64,000 nucleotides of DNA from Mycobacterium sp. 3519A. Lineage in GTDB: Bacteria; Actinomycetota; Actinomycetes; Mycobacteriales; Mycobacteriaceae. The stretch covers positions 868,001-932,000 of the forward strand of contig NZ_OESG01000012.1 of assembly GCF_900240945.1 (NCBI RefSeq), written 5' to 3'. Under the pieces are notes generated by a model, which searched no databases, was not told the DNA's origin, and saw only the letters and a list, made by a program, of their open reading frames with translations. Made by a program: the position numbers and the translations under genes. Positions 54,633 to 64,000 of the stretch are shown one piece after another (within the stretch, counting starts at the first letter, position 1; every line of letters starts with the position of its first letter).

Positions 54633-55202
54633 ATGAATCGCATCGAGTCAGCCGCCGCCACGCGCCGCGCTCTGCTCGACGACGCCGCCGCACTGCTCGA
54701 CAGCGGAGGTCCCGCCGCGGTGACGCTGCGCGAGGTCGGGGCGCGGGCAGGCGTGAGCCGCGGGGCGCCCTATCGGCACTTCGCCGACAAAGAAAGCCTG
54801 CTGACCGCGGTCGCCGCCGAGGGCTGGGAGCGTGTCGGCGATCAGATGCACGCGCTTCGCACCGACGCGCGACTTCTCCCCCGAGACAAGCTGCGCGCGG
54901 CCCTTCGCGTTCTCGTCACCGTGAGTCGCGAGCAACCGCACTTGTACCAATTGATGTTCAGCACACCGGCGGCGGACCCGACCGCGGTGGTCCGAGCCGC
55001 GCAACGCGGTTGCGACGAGTTCCTCGCGATCGTCGCCGCGGTCGTCGGCGAGCAGGATGCCCAGCGTTGCAGCGCAATACTTTTGACCGGCGCGCACGGC
55101 GCCGCGGGCCTGGAATCCAGCGGCCTGCTGCACACCGACAAATGGCACACCACCGCCGACGAACTCGTCGACGCTTTGGTCGCGATGGCCGTCGGCGCTT
55201 AG
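54633..55202 (+). CDS. TetR-family transcriptional regulator
   Basis: Protein of 189 residues with the TetR helix-turn-helix (AAALLDSGGPAAVTLREVGARAGVSRGAPYRHFADKESLLTAVAAEGWE) and a helical ligand-binding domain. It is divergent from the SDR gene, with two copies of the same operator in between. It probably represses both genes until a ligand binds. ATG 54633 is the start. Confidence 0.92.
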   Translation: MNRIESAAATRRALLDDAAALLDSGGPAAVTLREVGARAGVSRGAPYRHFADKESLLTAVAAEGWERVGDQMHALRTDARLLPRDKLRAALRVLVTVSREQPHLYQLMFSTPAADPTAVVRAAQRGCDEFLAIVAAVVGEQDAQRCSAILLTGAHGAAGLESSGLLHTDKWHTTADELVDALVAMAVGA

Positions 55203-55309
55203 AACCCAAGGCGGCCAATCGGTCTCCAGATGTAAGGCAAACACCTTATTTCTTTGCATCTCCCGCACGGTTAGCGTCGATTCGGAGCAAGCGAACGGGG
55301 GAACGAATC

Positions 55310-55768
55310 ATGAAGCCCAAAGCCGAATACAGCTCATTGCTGCCACTGACCGCGGCGATTGCCGCCGTCGCCGTCGCCATTCCTGCACCGGCACTGGCGG
55401 ATCCGCTGCCCTACGGCCCAGATACCTGTATCCAGGGCTTCGTCTGGCGTGAAGCACGTGGCGGTGACACCGTCTGCGTCACGCCGGATGTGCGCTCGGC
55501 GGTCGCCCAACAGAACGGCACGCCGGGCGCCAACAAGGACCCCAACGCTGGGTCCGGACCGCAGTCCTGCTCGCAGGGCTACGTCTGGCGCGAGGCCTTC
55601 GACGGCGACACCATCTGCGTCACGCCCGCGTTCCGGCAGCAGATGTTCGAAGCCAACGCGGCCGCCAGCAGCCGCAAGCAGGCCAACGCACCCGCACCGG
55701 CGCCCGCGCCCGCCCCTGTACAGAACCCGTTGTGTGGCAGCGGCATCCCGTTCATACCGGGCTGCTGA
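55310..55768 (+). CDS. Secreted protein with two VWREA repeats
   Basis: Protein of 152 residues with a signal peptide (LPLTAAIAAVAVAIPAPALA) and two copies of a cysteine-flanked unit: CIQGFVWREARGGDTVCVTP and CSQGYVWREAFDGDTICVTP, each with a Cys pair that likely forms a disulfide. An Ala/Pro linker and a third cysteine pair close the C-terminus. ATG 55310 has GGGGGAA upstream. The unit is found in mycobacterial exported proteins of unknown role. Confidence 0.75.
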   Translation: MKPKAEYSSLLPLTAAIAAVAVAIPAPALADPLPYGPDTCIQGFVWREARGGDTVCVTPDVRSAVAQQNGTPGANKDPNAGSGPQSCSQGYVWREAFDGDTICVTPAFRQQMFEANAAASSRKQANAPAPAPAPAPVQNPLCGSGIPFIPGC

Positions 55769-55773
55769 CACCG

Positions 55774-56673
55774 TCAGAACCCAAGTCGCCCAAGCTGTTT
55801 AGGGTCACGCTGCCAGTTCTTGGCGATCTTCACGCGTAGATCCAGGTACACCTTGGTGCCCAGCAGCTTCTCGATCTGCGTGCGCGCCGCGGTGCCGACC
55901 TCACGCAGTCGCGCGCCGCCCTTGCCGATCACGATGCCCTTCTGGCTGTCACGTTCGACGAACAGGTTGGCGTGCACGTCAATCAGGTCGTCGCGGCCTT
56001 CACGCGGGCTGACCTCCTCGATGACGACGGCCAGCGAGTGCGGGAGTTCGTCGCGCACACCTTCCAGCGCCGCCTCGCGGATCAGCTCGGCCATCAGCGT
56101 CTCCTCGGGCTCGTCGGTCAGCTCGCCGTCCGGGTAGAAGGCGGGCCCTGGCGGCAGTTGGTTGGCCAGCACGTCGGTCAGCACGTCGAGGTTCTCGCCG
56201 GTGGTCGCCGACACCGGAACGATCTCGGCCTCCGGGCCTGCAAGCTCGCTGACCGCGATCAGCTGCGCGGCCACCCGGTCCTTGGCCACCTTGTCGATCT
56301 TCGTGACGACGACCACCAGCGTGGTCTTCGGCGCGATGGTGCGGATCTGCTCGTAGATCCACCGGTCCCCCGGCCCGATCTTCTCGTCGGCCGGAATGCA
56401 CAGGCCGATGACGTCGACCTCGGAATAGGTGTCCTTCACCAGATCGTTGAGCCGCTGCCCCAACAGCGTGCGCGGCCGGTGCAGACCGGGCGTGTCGACC
56501 AGGATGATCTGGAAGTTCTCCCGGTGCACGATGCCGCGGATGGTGTGCCGGGTGGTCTGCGGCCGGTTCGACGTGATCGCCACCTTCGCGCCCACCAGCG
56601 CGTTCGTCAGCGTCGACTTCCCGGTGTTGGGCCTGCCGACGAAGCAGACGAAGCCGGAGCGGAACTCGGTCAT
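55774..56673 (-). CDS. era: GTPase Era
   Basis: Protein of 299 residues. G1 GRPNTGKST, G2 region TSNRPQTTRHTIRG, G3 DTPGLHRP, G4 TKID, then a C-terminal KH domain (GKGGARLREVGTAARTQIEKLLGTKVYL). It assists 30S maturation at the 16S rRNA 3' end. Its start overlaps the preceding gene by four bases. By position it is Rv2364c. Confidence 0.97.
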   Translation of the reverse strand: MTEFRSGFVCFVGRPNTGKSTLTNALVGAKVAITSNRPQTTRHTIRGIVHRENFQIILVDTPGLHRPRTLLGQRLNDLVKDTYSEVDVIGLCIPADEKIGPGDRWIYEQIRTIAPKTTLVVVVTKIDKVAKDRVAAQLIAVSELAGPEAEIVPVSATTGENLDVLTDVLANQLPPGPAFYPDGELTDEPEETLMAELIREAALEGVRDELPHSLAVVIEEVSPREGRDDLIDVHANLFVERDSQKGIVIGKGGARLREVGTAARTQIEKLLGTKVYLDLRVKIAKNWQRDPKQLGRLGF

Positions 56674-56987
56674 AGCGGTGCGCCGCTGCGGTCGGTGACG
56701 ATCACCGTGGCGTCGGCCGACAATTCGCGCACCGCCGCCACGCCTGCGTCGTCGGCCGAACCGCCGACCAGCACCGCGGCCTCGAGCCCGCTCGCTCCGC
56801 TGGACACCGCGGCGGCCACGGCTGCCTGCAGCGCGGTCAATTGCAGAGCCTGGAGTGCGACCGGCGCCCCCGCATAGGTGCGGCCGTCGGCGTCACGCAC
56901 CGCCGCGCCGCTGGACGCCTCGGCCCGGCCCATCGCGCCGCGCGCCAGCGTCACCAGCTTGGCGTCCTCGGCATCGAGCTCACTCAT
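56670..56987 (-). CDS. Cytidine-deaminase-like protein lacking catalytic residues
   Basis: Protein of 105 residues. [31 protein letters not shown] follows the outline of the cytidine deaminase zinc helices, but the H/C-A-E and C-x-x-C residues are replaced by Ala, Leu and Gln. It should therefore be inactive and may serve a structural role. It overlaps era and the CorC-like gene by a few bases, so it is kept inside a tightly coupled operon. Corresponds in position to Rv2365c. Confidence 0.7.
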   Translation of the reverse strand: MSELDAEDAKLVTLARGAMGRAEASSGAAVRDADGRTYAGAPVALQALQLTALQAAVAAAVSSGASGLEAAVLVGGSADDAGVAAVRELSADATVIVTDRSGAPL

Positions 56988-58272
56988 TGTCGCTCTCCTC
57001 GGGCTTCTCGGTCGGACTGACCAGGACCGTACCGACCCGGACCCGGCCGCGGTGGTCGGGCCCGCCTTCGGCGCGCAGGCGCAACCCGTCCCACGTCACC
57101 TCGGCGCCCGGTAGCGGCACGCGGCCCAGTTCCAATGCCAGCAGGCCGCCGACGGTGTCGACGTCGAGGTCCTCGTCGAACTCGATGTCGTACAGCTCAC
57201 CGAGATCCTCGATCGGCAACCGCGCCGACACCCGAAAATGCTTGTCGCCCAAGTCTTCTACCGGCGCCACCTCGTCGGTGTCGTATTCGTCGGCGATCTC
57301 GCCGACGATCTCCTCCAGGACGTCCTCGATGGTGACCAGGCCGGCGATCGCGCCGTACTCGTCGACCAGCAGCGCCATGTGGTTGCGGTCGCGCTGCATC
57401 TCGTTGAGCAGCGCGTCGAGCGGTTTGGAGTCCGGCACGAACACCGCCGGGCGCATCACATCGGAGACCTTGGTGTCGCGGCCGCCGTTGGTCGAGTAAT
57501 ACGTCCGCTGCACAAGGTCTTTGAGGTAGACGACGCCGACCACGTCGTCGACGTTCTCGCCGATCACCGGGATCCGCGAGTGACCGCTGCGCACCGCCAG
57601 CGACGTGGCCTGACCCGCGGTCTTGTCGCTCTCGATCCACACCATCTCGGTGCGCGGCACCATCACCTCGCGTGCGGGGGTGTCGCCGAGTTCGAAGACG
57701 GACTGGATCATCCGGCGTTCGTCGTCGGCCACCACGCCGCGCTGCTGAGCCAGATCGACCACCTCACGCAGTTCGATCTCGGAAGCGAACGGGCCGTTGC
57801 GGAAACCGCGGCCAGGCGTCAGCGCGTTGCCGATCAACACCAACAGTCGGCTGATCGGGGTGAGCAGCACCGAAATCGCCTGCAGCGGAAGGGCCGCCAT
57901 CAGTGAAATGCTGTAGGCATTCTGCCGTCCGACGGTGCGCGGGCCGACGCCCATCACGACGAAGCTGACCACCACCATGATCGCGGCGGCGGTGAACATC
58001 CCCCAGCCGACGCCCAGCAGGCCGTCCAGGTAGGCGACCAGCAGCACCGTCGCCGTCACTTCGCATGTGATACGCAGCAGCACAACGAGATTGATGTAGC
58101 GCGGCCGCTCAACCATCACCCGGGCCAGCCGCACGGCGCCGGGGCGCTCGTCGCGCACCAGTTCCTCGACGCGGGCCACCGACACGGTGCTGACCGCGGC
58201 GTCGATGGCCGCGAACAGGCCGCCGAGACCAATGAGCGCGATCGCGCCGATCAGGGGGCCGATGCCGGTCAC
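56980..58272 (-). CDS. CBS-domain HlyC/CorC-family membrane protein
   Basis: Protein of 430 residues. Four transmembrane helices form a DUF21 (CNNM) domain (~residues 5-190), followed by two CBS domains ([14 protein letters not shown]..., [34 protein letters not shown]) and a C-terminal CorC/HlyC domain. It is likely a Mg2+/divalent-cation exporter or related regulator. GTG 58272 overlaps the ybeY stop (GTGA). By position it is Rv2366c. Confidence 0.93.
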   Translation of the reverse strand: MTGIGPLIGAIALIGLGGLFAAIDAAVSTVSVARVEELVRDERPGAVRLARVMVERPRYINLVVLLRITCEVTATVLLVAYLDGLLGVGWGMFTAAAIMVVVSFVVMGVGPRTVGRQNAYSISLMAALPLQAISVLLTPISRLLVLIGNALTPGRGFRNGPFASEIELREVVDLAQQRGVVADDERRMIQSVFELGDTPAREVMVPRTEMVWIESDKTAGQATSLAVRSGHSRIPVIGENVDDVVGVVYLKDLVQRTYYSTNGGRDTKVSDVMRPAVFVPDSKPLDALLNEMQRDRNHMALLVDEYGAIAGLVTIEDVLEEIVGEIADEYDTDEVAPVEDLGDKHFRVSARLPIEDLGELYDIEFDEDLDVDTVGGLLALELGRVPLPGAEVTWDGLRLRAEGGPDHRGRVRVGTVLVSPTEKPEESDNE

Positions 58273-58802
58273 GGTTCGTCGAAATATCGGGACTTGTCCA
58301 GCAGTCGCCGGTCCTTCTCGGACTGGCGGTCCTGGTGGTAAGCCTCGACCTGGTCGGCCACCCACTCCTCGAGCAGTTGGCGCTGCAGCGCGAACATTTC
58401 CTTCTCCTCGTCCGGCTCGGCGTGGTCGTAGCCGAGCAGGTGCAGGACGCCGTGCACGGTCAGCAGCGCAAGCTCCTGACCGAGCGTGTGACCGGCCGTG
58501 GTGGCCTGCTGCGCCGCGAACTCCGGGCACAGCACGATGTCACCGAGCATCGACGGACCTGGCTCCGGAGCGTCGGGCCTGCCGCCCGGTTCGAGCTCGT
58601 CCATCGGGAAGCTCATCACGTCGGTGGGCCCCGGCAGGTCCATCCAGCGCATGTGCAGATCGGCCATCGCGGCGGTGTCGAGCAGCACCATCGACAGCTC
58701 CGCCGCGGGGTTGACCTTCATCTTGCGGATGACGAACCGTGCGACGCTGATCAATTCCTCTTCGGAGACGTCGATGCCCGACTCGTTGGACACCTCGATG
58801 GT
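58269..58802 (-). CDS. ybeY: Endoribonuclease YbeY
   Basis: Metal-dependent RNase of 177 residues with the histidine motif [11 protein letters not shown] and [10 protein letters not shown]. It matures the 3' end of 16S rRNA and removes defective ribosomes. GTG 58802 has GAAGGTGAG upstream; ten codons further upstream are not used. It overlaps the CorC-like gene by four bases and follows phoH by seven. Confidence 0.95.
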   Translation of the reverse strand, partial: TIEVSNESGIDVSEEELISVARFVIRKMKVNPAAELSMVLLDTAAMADLHMRWMDLPGPTDVMSFPMDELEPGGRPDAPEPGPSMLGDIVLCPEFAAQQATTAGHTLGQELALLTVHGVLHLLGYDHAEPDEEKEMFALQRQLLEEWVADQVEAYHQDRQSEKDRRLLDKSRYFDEP

Positions 58803-58809
58803 CACGCGC

Positions 58810-59847
58810 TCACCTTCGCGGTCTTGCGGCACCGGAAGCGCGCCGCTGGGCCCGGTTCATCAGTGCGGGCTCTTCGGATTTGGCGTAGGCGTCGACGATG
58901 TCGGACACCAGTCGGTGTCGTACTACGTCGGCACTGGTGAGCTCGGAGAAGTGGATGTCGTCGATGTTGTCGAGAATCCGCATCGCCGCACGCAGACCCG
59001 AGGCCGCACCGCCGGGCAGGTCGACCTGCGTGATGTCGCCCGTCACAACGATTTTCGAATTGAAACCGAGCCGGGTGAGGAACATCTTCATCTGCTCCCC
59101 GGTGGTGTTCTGCGCCTCGTCGAGGATGATGAACGCGTCGGAGAGGGTCCGGCCACGCATATACGCCAGCGGTGCGACCTCGATGATCCCGGCGTTCATC
59201 AACTTCGGGATCGATTCGGGATCCATCATGTCGTACAGCGCGTCGTACAGCGGGCGCAGGTACGGGTCGATCTTCTCGCTCAGGGTGCCCGGTAGGAAAC
59301 CGAGTCGCTCGCCAGCCTCCACCGCGGGGCGGGTCAGGATGATCCGGTTGACCTGTTTGGTCTGTAATGCGTTGACCGCCTTGGCCATTGCCAGATACGT
59401 CTTGCCGGTGCCCGCAGGGCCGATGCCGAACACGATGGTGTGGTTGTCGATCGCGTCGACGTATCGCTTCTGGTTCAACGTCTTCGGCCGGATCGTCTTG
59501 CCGCGCCGCGACAGGATGTCGAGTGTCAGCACCTCGGCGGGCGATTCGTCACCGGTGCCGGTCAGCATCGCGACACTGTGTCGGACGGCGTCGGGTGTCA
59601 GCCGTTGACCGCTGGCGACAATCGCGACCAGTTCGGAGATCACCCGCTCGGCGAGCGCCACATCGGCCGGTTCACCGGACAGGGTCAGGGCGTTGCCGCG
59701 CGCGTGGATGTCGGCGGCGAGGATGTTTTCGAGTGCGCGCAGATTCTCGTCGGCGGAACCCAGCAGGCCCACAACGAGGTCGGGCGGAACATTGATGCTG
59801 CTGCGAACGGGCGAGTCCGAGTCAGCGTTCGTCTCGCGGGGCGTCAC
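58810..59847 (-). CDS. phoH: PhoH-like ATPase
   Basis: Protein of 345 residues, PhoH family: [18 protein letters not shown] (Walker A), [29 protein letters not shown] (Walker B) and [12 protein letters not shown]-terminal KH-like segment (~residues 20-85). It is an ATPase/helicase linked to RNA metabolism. Starts at GTG 59847. By position it is Rv2368c. Confidence 0.95.
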   Translation of the reverse strand: MTPRETNADSDSPVRSSINVPPDLVVGLLGSADENLRALENILAADIHARGNALTLSGEPADVALAERVISELVAIVASGQRLTPDAVRHSVAMLTGTGDESPAEVLTLDILSRRGKTIRPKTLNQKRYVDAIDNHTIVFGIGPAGTGKTYLAMAKAVNALQTKQVNRIILTRPAVEAGERLGFLPGTLSEKIDPYLRPLYDALYDMMDPESIPKLMNAGIIEVAPLAYMRGRTLSDAFIILDEAQNTTGEQMKMFLTRLGFNSKIVVTGDITQVDLPGGAASGLRAAMRILDNIDDIHFSELTSADVVRHRLVSDIVDAYAKSEEPALMNRAQRRASGAARPRR

Positions 59848-59883
59848 GTGGGGTTTTCTGCCTGCTTTCTTGGTTGTGGCCGT

Positions 59884-60477
59884 TCAGGTTCGCTCTCGAA
59901 TACCCAGTTTACCGTCCTGGGCACGGACGTACCGGTATCCGTCGTAGGCCAGCAACACCGCGTGCAGGGCTCCCCACTCGAACGGCAGGTAGTCGCGGGT
60001 CCGGACCAGCTTTTTCGCCGCGTCCGGCGACTGGTCGGCCAGGATCGCCCTGGCGCGCAGCGCGTGGAAGGTGTTCGACGCGATCTTGATCGCCGGGCTG
60101 TCGGCAAGGAAGGGCAGCGCGTTGGCGATGTTCTCCTCAGTCGTCGTCGAGCGGTCTTCGATCACGATGTTGCCGGGTGGCAGATGCAGCACCCGCACCG
60201 CGTAGTCGGCCATCATCTGCGCTTCGGAAACCCGGGTTCGCACGGCGCCGCCGCAGAACACGAACCGGGCGACGCTCGGATCGGTGGAACGCACCGCGAT
60301 GCGGACCCGCCAGCGGTGCAGTGGCACCAGCGGGCACCCCAGCACCAGGACCGTTTCGCCGGCTTCGACGCGACCGGCATCGGTGCCGCCGGCGGGCAGC
60401 AACGCCCGCGAGGCCGCCCAGGTCGCGAACTCGACCGCACCCAGCGCGGCGGCCACCACCGCGACGGTCCACTTCAC
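59884..60477 (-). CDS. YdcF/DUF218-family protein
   Basis: Protein of 197 residues with an N-terminal hydrophobic anchor ([21 protein letters not shown]) and a DUF218/ElyC-like domain: [50 protein letters not shown] and [14 protein letters not shown]. Family members affect envelope polymer synthesis; the exact reaction is unknown. GTG 60477 overlaps the rsmE stop (GTGA), so translation is coupled. Confidence 0.85.
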   Translation of the reverse strand: MKWTVAVVAAALGAVEFATWAASRALLPAGGTDAGRVEAGETVLVLGCPLVPLHRWRVRIAVRSTDPSVARFVFCGGAVRTRVSEAQMMADYAVRVLHLPPGNIVIEDRSTTTEENIANALPFLADSPAIKIASNTFHALRARAILADQSPDAAKKLVRTRDYLPFEWGALHAVLLAYDGYRYVRAQDGKLGIRERT

Positions 60478-61217
60478 GACCGCCACCGCGCGGTCAGCAC
60501 GCCGAGCGCCCCCAACGCCACCGCCGCTGCGGTCGAGGTCCGCAGCACCGTTGGCCCCAACCGGACCGCCGTCGCACCCGCGTCGGAGAGCACCGCGATC
60601 TCGTCGTCGGAGACACCGCCCTCCGGACCGACCACCAGCCACAACGAACCCGCTTGCGACAGCGGCACTTCGGTGAGTTTGACGGTCGCACTCTCGTGTA
60701 ACACCAGCACGGCGGCGGTGCTGTCGGCCATCTGCGCGGCCAGTTGCGCCGTCGACACCACACCAGTGACCGATGGAATGTACGGGCGCCGCGACTGCCG
60801 CGCCGCCGACCGCGCGACCGCGTCCCACCGGCGCAGGCCTTTGTCGATCTTCGCCGCGGATTCCCACCGCGCCACGCACCGCTGGGCCTGCCACGCGACG
60901 AACGCGTCGGCACCGGCCTCGGTGGCCAACTCGATCGCGAGTTCGGAGCGGTCCGACTTGGGCAGCGCCTGCACCACGGTGACGGACGGCGATGCGGGTT
61001 CGACCGTCGTCCGGTCGAGCACTTTCGCCGTCAGGCGGCCCTTGACGACCTCCTCGACGACGCAGTGCGCCACGGTGCCTGCGCCGTCGCCGAGGTCGAG
61101 TTCCTCGCCGGCCCGGATGCGCCGGACGTTGGCCGCGTGAAAGCCCTCTTCGCCGTCGACGACCGCGAGCTCACCGATCGAGGGCAGCGCCTCGACGTAA
61201 AACAGCGCGCGCACCAA
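60474..61217 (-). CDS. rsmE: 16S rRNA m3U1498 methyltransferase RsmE
   Basis: SPOUT methyltransferase of 247 residues: N-terminal PUA-like domain and C-terminal knot with [15 protein letters not shown] and [19 protein letters not shown]. It methylates U1498 of 16S rRNA. It is three bases downstream of dnaJ2. By position it is Rv2372c. Confidence 0.95.
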   Translation of the reverse strand: MVRALFYVEALPSIGELAVVDGEEGFHAANVRRIRAGEELDLGDGAGTVAHCVVEEVVKGRLTAKVLDRTTVEPASPSVTVVQALPKSDRSELAIELATEAGADAFVAWQAQRCVARWESAAKIDKGLRRWDAVARSAARQSRRPYIPSVTGVVSTAQLAAQMADSTAAVLVLHESATVKLTEVPLSQAGSLWLVVGPEGGVSDDEIAVLSDAGATAVRLGPTVLRTSTAAAVALGALGVLTARWRS

Positions 61218-61220
61218 AGA

Positions 61221-62363
61221 TCAACGGCCGGTGAAGGTTTCGCGCAACCTGCTGAAGAAGCCGCTGCCCGTCGCGGCGCTCTGGGTGGACCGGACCTCGG
61301 TGACGTCGCGGGTGCGCTTCTCCTTGAATTGCTGCAGCAGTTCGATGTCCTCGTGGTCGAGTCGCGTCGGCACCACCACCTCGATGTGGGCGTGCAGGTC
61401 GCCGCGCACCCCTGAGCGCAGATGCGGCATTCCGTGGCCGCGCAACGTCGTCACCGAACCGGGTTGCGTGCCCGCGGGGATGGTCAGTTCGGTCGGACCG
61501 TCGATGATCGCGTCGACGGTGACCGTCGTGCCCAGCGCGGCGTCGACCATCGGCACCGAGACGGTGCAGTGCAGGTCGTCGCCGTCGCGGACGAACACCT
61601 CATGCGGCTTCTCGTGTACCTCGACGTACAGGTCGCCCGCGGGGCCGCCGCCGGGACCGACCTCACCCTGGGCGGCGAGACGAACCCGCATCCCGTCGCC
61701 GACGCCTGCCGGGATCTTGACGCTGATGTCGCGGCGCGCCCGCACCCTGCCGTCGCCGCCGCAGCGGTGGCACGGATCGGGGATGACCTCGCCGACGCCG
61801 CCGCACACCGGGCACGGCCGCGACGTCATCACCTGACCGAGCAGCGAGCGCTGCACCGTCTGGATCTCGCCGCGTCCGCCGCAGGTGTCGCAGGCGACGG
61901 GCGTCGAATTCCCGTTGGTGCCCTTGCCGTGGCACAGATCGCACAGCACCGCGGTGTCGACGGTCACCTGTTTGGTCACGCCGGTGGCGCATTCCTCCAG
62001 GTCCAGCCGCATCCGCAGCAGCGAGTCCGAACCGGGCCGCACCCGGCCGATGGGGCCGCGCGACGTGGTTCCACCGCCGAAGAACGCCTCGAACACGTCC
62101 CCGAGCCCGCCGAAACCGGCGAACCCGTTGCCCGCGGCGGCCGCGTTCTCCAGCGGGTCGCCGCCCAGATCGACGATGCGCCGCTTCTCCGGGTCGCTCA
62201 GCACCTCGTAGGCGACGCTGATCTCCTTGAACCGGGCCTGGGCCTCTTCGTCGGGGTTGACGTCGGGGTGCAGTTCACGAGCAAGCTTCCGATAGGCGCG
62301 TTTGATCTCCGAATCGCTGGCCCCCCTGCTCACTCCGAGTTGCCCGTAGTAATCGCGTGCCAC
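61221..62363 (-). CDS. dnaJ2: Chaperone DnaJ (second copy, DnaJ2)
   Basis: Full-length type I J protein of 380 residues: J domain with HPD ([14 protein letters not shown]), a G/F-rich segment ([21 protein letters not shown]), four zinc repeats ([32 protein letters not shown]) and two C-terminal substrate-binding domains. It drives DnaK with substrates. It lies 31 bp after hrcA, as in H37Rv (Rv2373c-Rv2374c). Confidence 0.97.
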   Translation of the reverse strand: MARDYYGQLGVSRGASDSEIKRAYRKLARELHPDVNPDEEAQARFKEISVAYEVLSDPEKRRIVDLGGDPLENAAAAGNGFAGFGGLGDVFEAFFGGGTTSRGPIGRVRPGSDSLLRMRLDLEECATGVTKQVTVDTAVLCDLCHGKGTNGNSTPVACDTCGGRGEIQTVQRSLLGQVMTSRPCPVCGGVGEVIPDPCHRCGGDGRVRARRDISVKIPAGVGDGMRVRLAAQGEVGPGGGPAGDLYVEVHEKPHEVFVRDGDDLHCTVSVPMVDAALGTTVTVDAIIDGPTELTIPAGTQPGSVTTLRGHGMPHLRSGVRGDLHAHIEVVVPTRLDHEDIELLQQFKEKRTRDVTEVRSTQSAATGSGFFSRLRETFTGR

Positions 62364-62394
62364 GCTTGACCTTGCCTACCTTTTCTCAGCCGAG

Positions 62395-63423
62395 TTACCG
62401 GCTACCCAAGACTTCGCCTATATAGAGAGCAACCGCAGCGACATTAGCGATAGTTCCCGGATAGTCCATCCGCGTGGGTCCCAGAACGCCCATGCCTCCG
62501 TATACCTTGCCCGAACTGCCGTAAGCGGTGGAGACCACCGAGGTGCCCGCCATCTGTTCGGCCTCGGTCTCGTGCCCGATCCGCACGGTCACCTTGCCGG
62601 CTTCCTGCTGGGCCGCGAGCAGTCGCAACACCACGACCTGCTCCTCCAGCGCCTCCATCACCGAACGCAGCGAGCCGCCGAAGTCCGCGGTGTTCTGCGC
62701 CAGGTTGGCGGTGCCGCCGAGGACCAGACGTTCCTCGCTGTGCTCGACCAGCGTCTCCACCAGCACGGTGGCCGCCCTGCCGACCGCATCGGCGAGCCGG
62801 CCGCCGTTGAGCTGCGACGCCAGATCAGACACCGCCATCGAGGCGGCGGCCAGCGGTTTGCCTTCCATGGCCTGGCCGAGCCGGTCGCGCAGTTGGGACA
62901 GTTCGTGGTCGTCGATGGCGTCGCCGAGTTCGACGATGCGCTGGTCGATGCGGCCGGAGTCGGTGATCACCACCAGCAGCAGCCGGGCCGGGGTCAACGC
63001 GACCACCTCGAGGCGTCGCACACTCGACGTGCTCAGCGTCGGGTATTGCACGATGGCCACCTGGCGGGTGAGCTGGGCCAGCAGCCGCACGGCGCGGCGC
63101 AGCACGTCGTCGAGGTCGACACCGGATTCGAGGAATGTCAGAATCGCGCGCCGCTCGGAGGACGACAGCGGTTTGACGTCGTCGAGGCGGTCGACGAACT
63201 CGCGGTACCCCTTTTCCGTCGGCACCCGGCCCGAACTGGTGTGCGGTTGGGTGATGTAGCCCTCGGCTTCCAGCACCGCCATGTCGTTGCGGACGGTGGC
63301 GCTGGACACCCCCAGGTTGTGCCGTTCCACGAGCGTCTTCGAACCGATCGGCTCCTTGGTGGCGACGAAGTCGGCGACGATGGCGCGCAGCACCTCGAAG
63401 CGGCGGTCGTCGGCGCTACCCAA
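62395..63423 (-). CDS. hrcA: Heat-shock repressor HrcA
   Basis: Protein of 342 residues: N-terminal winged helix ([49 protein letters not shown]) and the HrcA dimerisation/GroEL-sensing body (QHPxT-type [21 protein letters not shown]). TTG 63423 is taken because GGGGAGG lies seven bases upstream. It represses groE genes through CIRCE operators; no CIRCE element is visible near this gene. It opens the operon that runs to era. Confidence 0.95.
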   Translation of the reverse strand: MGSADDRRFEVLRAIVADFVATKEPIGSKTLVERHNLGVSSATVRNDMAVLEAEGYITQPHTSSGRVPTEKGYREFVDRLDDVKPLSSSERRAILTFLESGVDLDDVLRRAVRLLAQLTRQVAIVQYPTLSTSSVRRLEVVALTPARLLLVVITDSGRIDQRIVELGDAIDDHELSQLRDRLGQAMEGKPLAAASMAVSDLASQLNGGRLADAVGRAATVLVETLVEHSEERLVLGGTANLAQNTADFGGSLRSVMEALEEQVVVLRLLAAQQEAGKVTVRIGHETEAEQMAGTSVVSTAYGSSGKVYGGMGVLGPTRMDYPGTIANVAAVALYIGEVLGSR

Positions 63424-63583
63424 TTGGTCACCTCCCCGTCAACAGACACAAGCATGCAGTCTGTACCCATTTTACGGGCATCATCTGGGCGGATACCGCG
63501 CGAGCAGGTGTTCGCGTGGCGGATAGCTCGGTTACGACTAGCCTTTGGCCTGTGACCCCGACACCACCTGTGAGATCACGCCG

Positions 63584-63898
63584 ATGATCTTCAAGGGAGT
63601 GCGGGAGGGCAAGCCCTACCCCGAGCACGGTCTGTCCCAACGGCAATGGGCGCAGATCCCGCCCCGGCAGATTCGTCTCGACGAGTTGGTCACCACCACC
63701 ACGGTGCTGGCGCTGGACCGGTTGCTGTCCGAGGATTCGACGTTCTACGGCGACCTGTTTCCGCACGCGGTGCGGTGGAAGGGCATCGTCTACCTGGAGG
63801 ACGGCCTGCACCGCGCGGTGCGGGCGGCGCTGCGGAACAGGACGGTGCTACACGCTCGCGTGTTCGACATGGACGTCCCGCTTGCGCAGCAGACCTAG
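63584..63898 (+). CDS. Conserved hypothetical, Rv2375-like
   Basis: Protein of 104 residues (starting MIFKGVREGKPYPEHGLSQRQW), divergent from hrcA. The body (QIRLDELVTTTTVLALDRLLSEDSTFYGDLFPHAVRWKGIVYLEDGLHRAVRAAL) is strongly conserved in mycobacteria to my memory, but no domain of known function was recognised. ATG 63584 is preferred; a TTG lies at 63545. Its 3' end overlaps a convergent gene by 51 bp. Confidence 0.75.
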   Translation: MIFKGVREGKPYPEHGLSQRQWAQIPPRQIRLDELVTTTTVLALDRLLSEDSTFYGDLFPHAVRWKGIVYLEDGLHRAVRAALRNRTVLHARVFDMDVPLAQQT

Positions 63899-64000
63899 CG
63901 CCACCGCGGCACTGAACACCTGCCACGCCAGGATCGAATAGACCGGTACGCGTTCGACGATGCCGACGGGTGCGTACCGGTAGGTCCACAGGTTGTAGTT
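63848..64000 (-). CDS. C-terminal end of an unidentified membrane protein
   Basis: The last 50 codons of a minus-strand gene entering from the right edge, ending in TAG at 63850-63848. The visible sequence (NYNLWTYRYAPVGIVERVPV, then YSILAWQVFSAAVALGLL) has one hydrophobic helix and a basic end, and looks like the end of a polytopic membrane protein. No name can be given. It overlaps the convergent 63584-63898 gene tail-to-tail. Confidence 0.55.
   Translation of the reverse strand, partial: NYNLWTYRYAPVGIVERVPVYSILAWQVFSAAVALGLLRKRDVHVEHASV

Noticed and set aside
63424..63583. CIRCE operator upstream of hrcA
   Set aside because: No TTAGCACTC-N9-GAGTGCTAA-like sequence is present between hrcA and the divergent gene.

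Overview
The window is chromosomal DNA of high G+C from a mycobacterium, most likely a fast-growing Mycolicibacterium. The core genes and their order match from memory the M. tuberculosis H37Rv stretch Rv2314c to Rv2375 (tldE/tldD, uspABC, an ECF-type ABC transporter, lppP, dnaG, dgt, glyS, smtB-zur, uppS, recO, amiA2, era, ybeY, phoH, rsmE, dnaJ2, hrcA). The ESX, PPE and phospholipase genes that lie between Rv2345 and glyS in M. tuberculosis are absent; only a Nudix gene and a STAS gene occupy that place. Species cannot be decided from this sequence alone.

Layout. (1) 1-2892 is insertion-sequence debris: the 5' end of one IS481-type transposase gene running off the left edge, a complete IS481-family element with 25-bp inverted ends (161-1277), an IS110-family transposase (1584-2666), and four direct repeats of about 21 bp (2790-2880) that look like the end of another element. 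(2) 2893-18981 is an integrated genomic island. It is bounded by a perfect 39-bp direct repeat that is the 3' half of a tRNA with anticodon CAU; the intact tRNA stands at the right edge beside an excisionase and a tyrosine integrase. (3) 19019-63898 is the conserved core, with a few lineage-specific secreted-protein and regulator genes. (4) An unidentified membrane-protein gene enters from the right edge.

The island is a defence and mobility cargo island. From left to right it carries: an AbiEi-type antitoxin without its toxin; a three-gene block (HD-domain protein with a degenerate NTPase-like half, a winged-helix/TPR protein in the same reading frame after two stop codons, and a protein with a HEPN-type RxxxxH motif) that I cannot assign to a named system and regard as the best candidate for an undescribed one; a MobF relaxase-helicase with a perfect 13-bp-arm inverted repeat just upstream (candidate oriT); a divergently placed HNH nuclease; an OLD-family nuclease plus UvrD-like helicase pair with the architecture of Gabija (GajA/GajB); then xis and int. 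No phage structural genes and no type IV secretion genes are present, so it looks like a mobilisable integrative element rather than a prophage or self-transmissible ICE.

In the core, tightly coupled genes (4-bp ATGA/GTGA overlaps) define operons: tldD-tldE-AhpD-like; uspA-uspB-uspC (sugar importer); ecfA-ecfT; smtB-zur (zinc regulation, with a leaderless promoter and an operator over the start codon); and the long housekeeping run hrcA-dnaJ2-rsmE-DUF218-phoH-ybeY-CorC-like-CDA-like-era. Regulatory sites include two matching palindromes between a divergent SDR/TetR pair, an inverted repeat in front of marR, and an inverted repeat in front of abiEi. One secreted-peptide gene (39518-39816) appears frameshifted by one base in a G run. 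Start codons were chosen from ribosome-binding sites and family N-termini, so many differ from the longest open frame.
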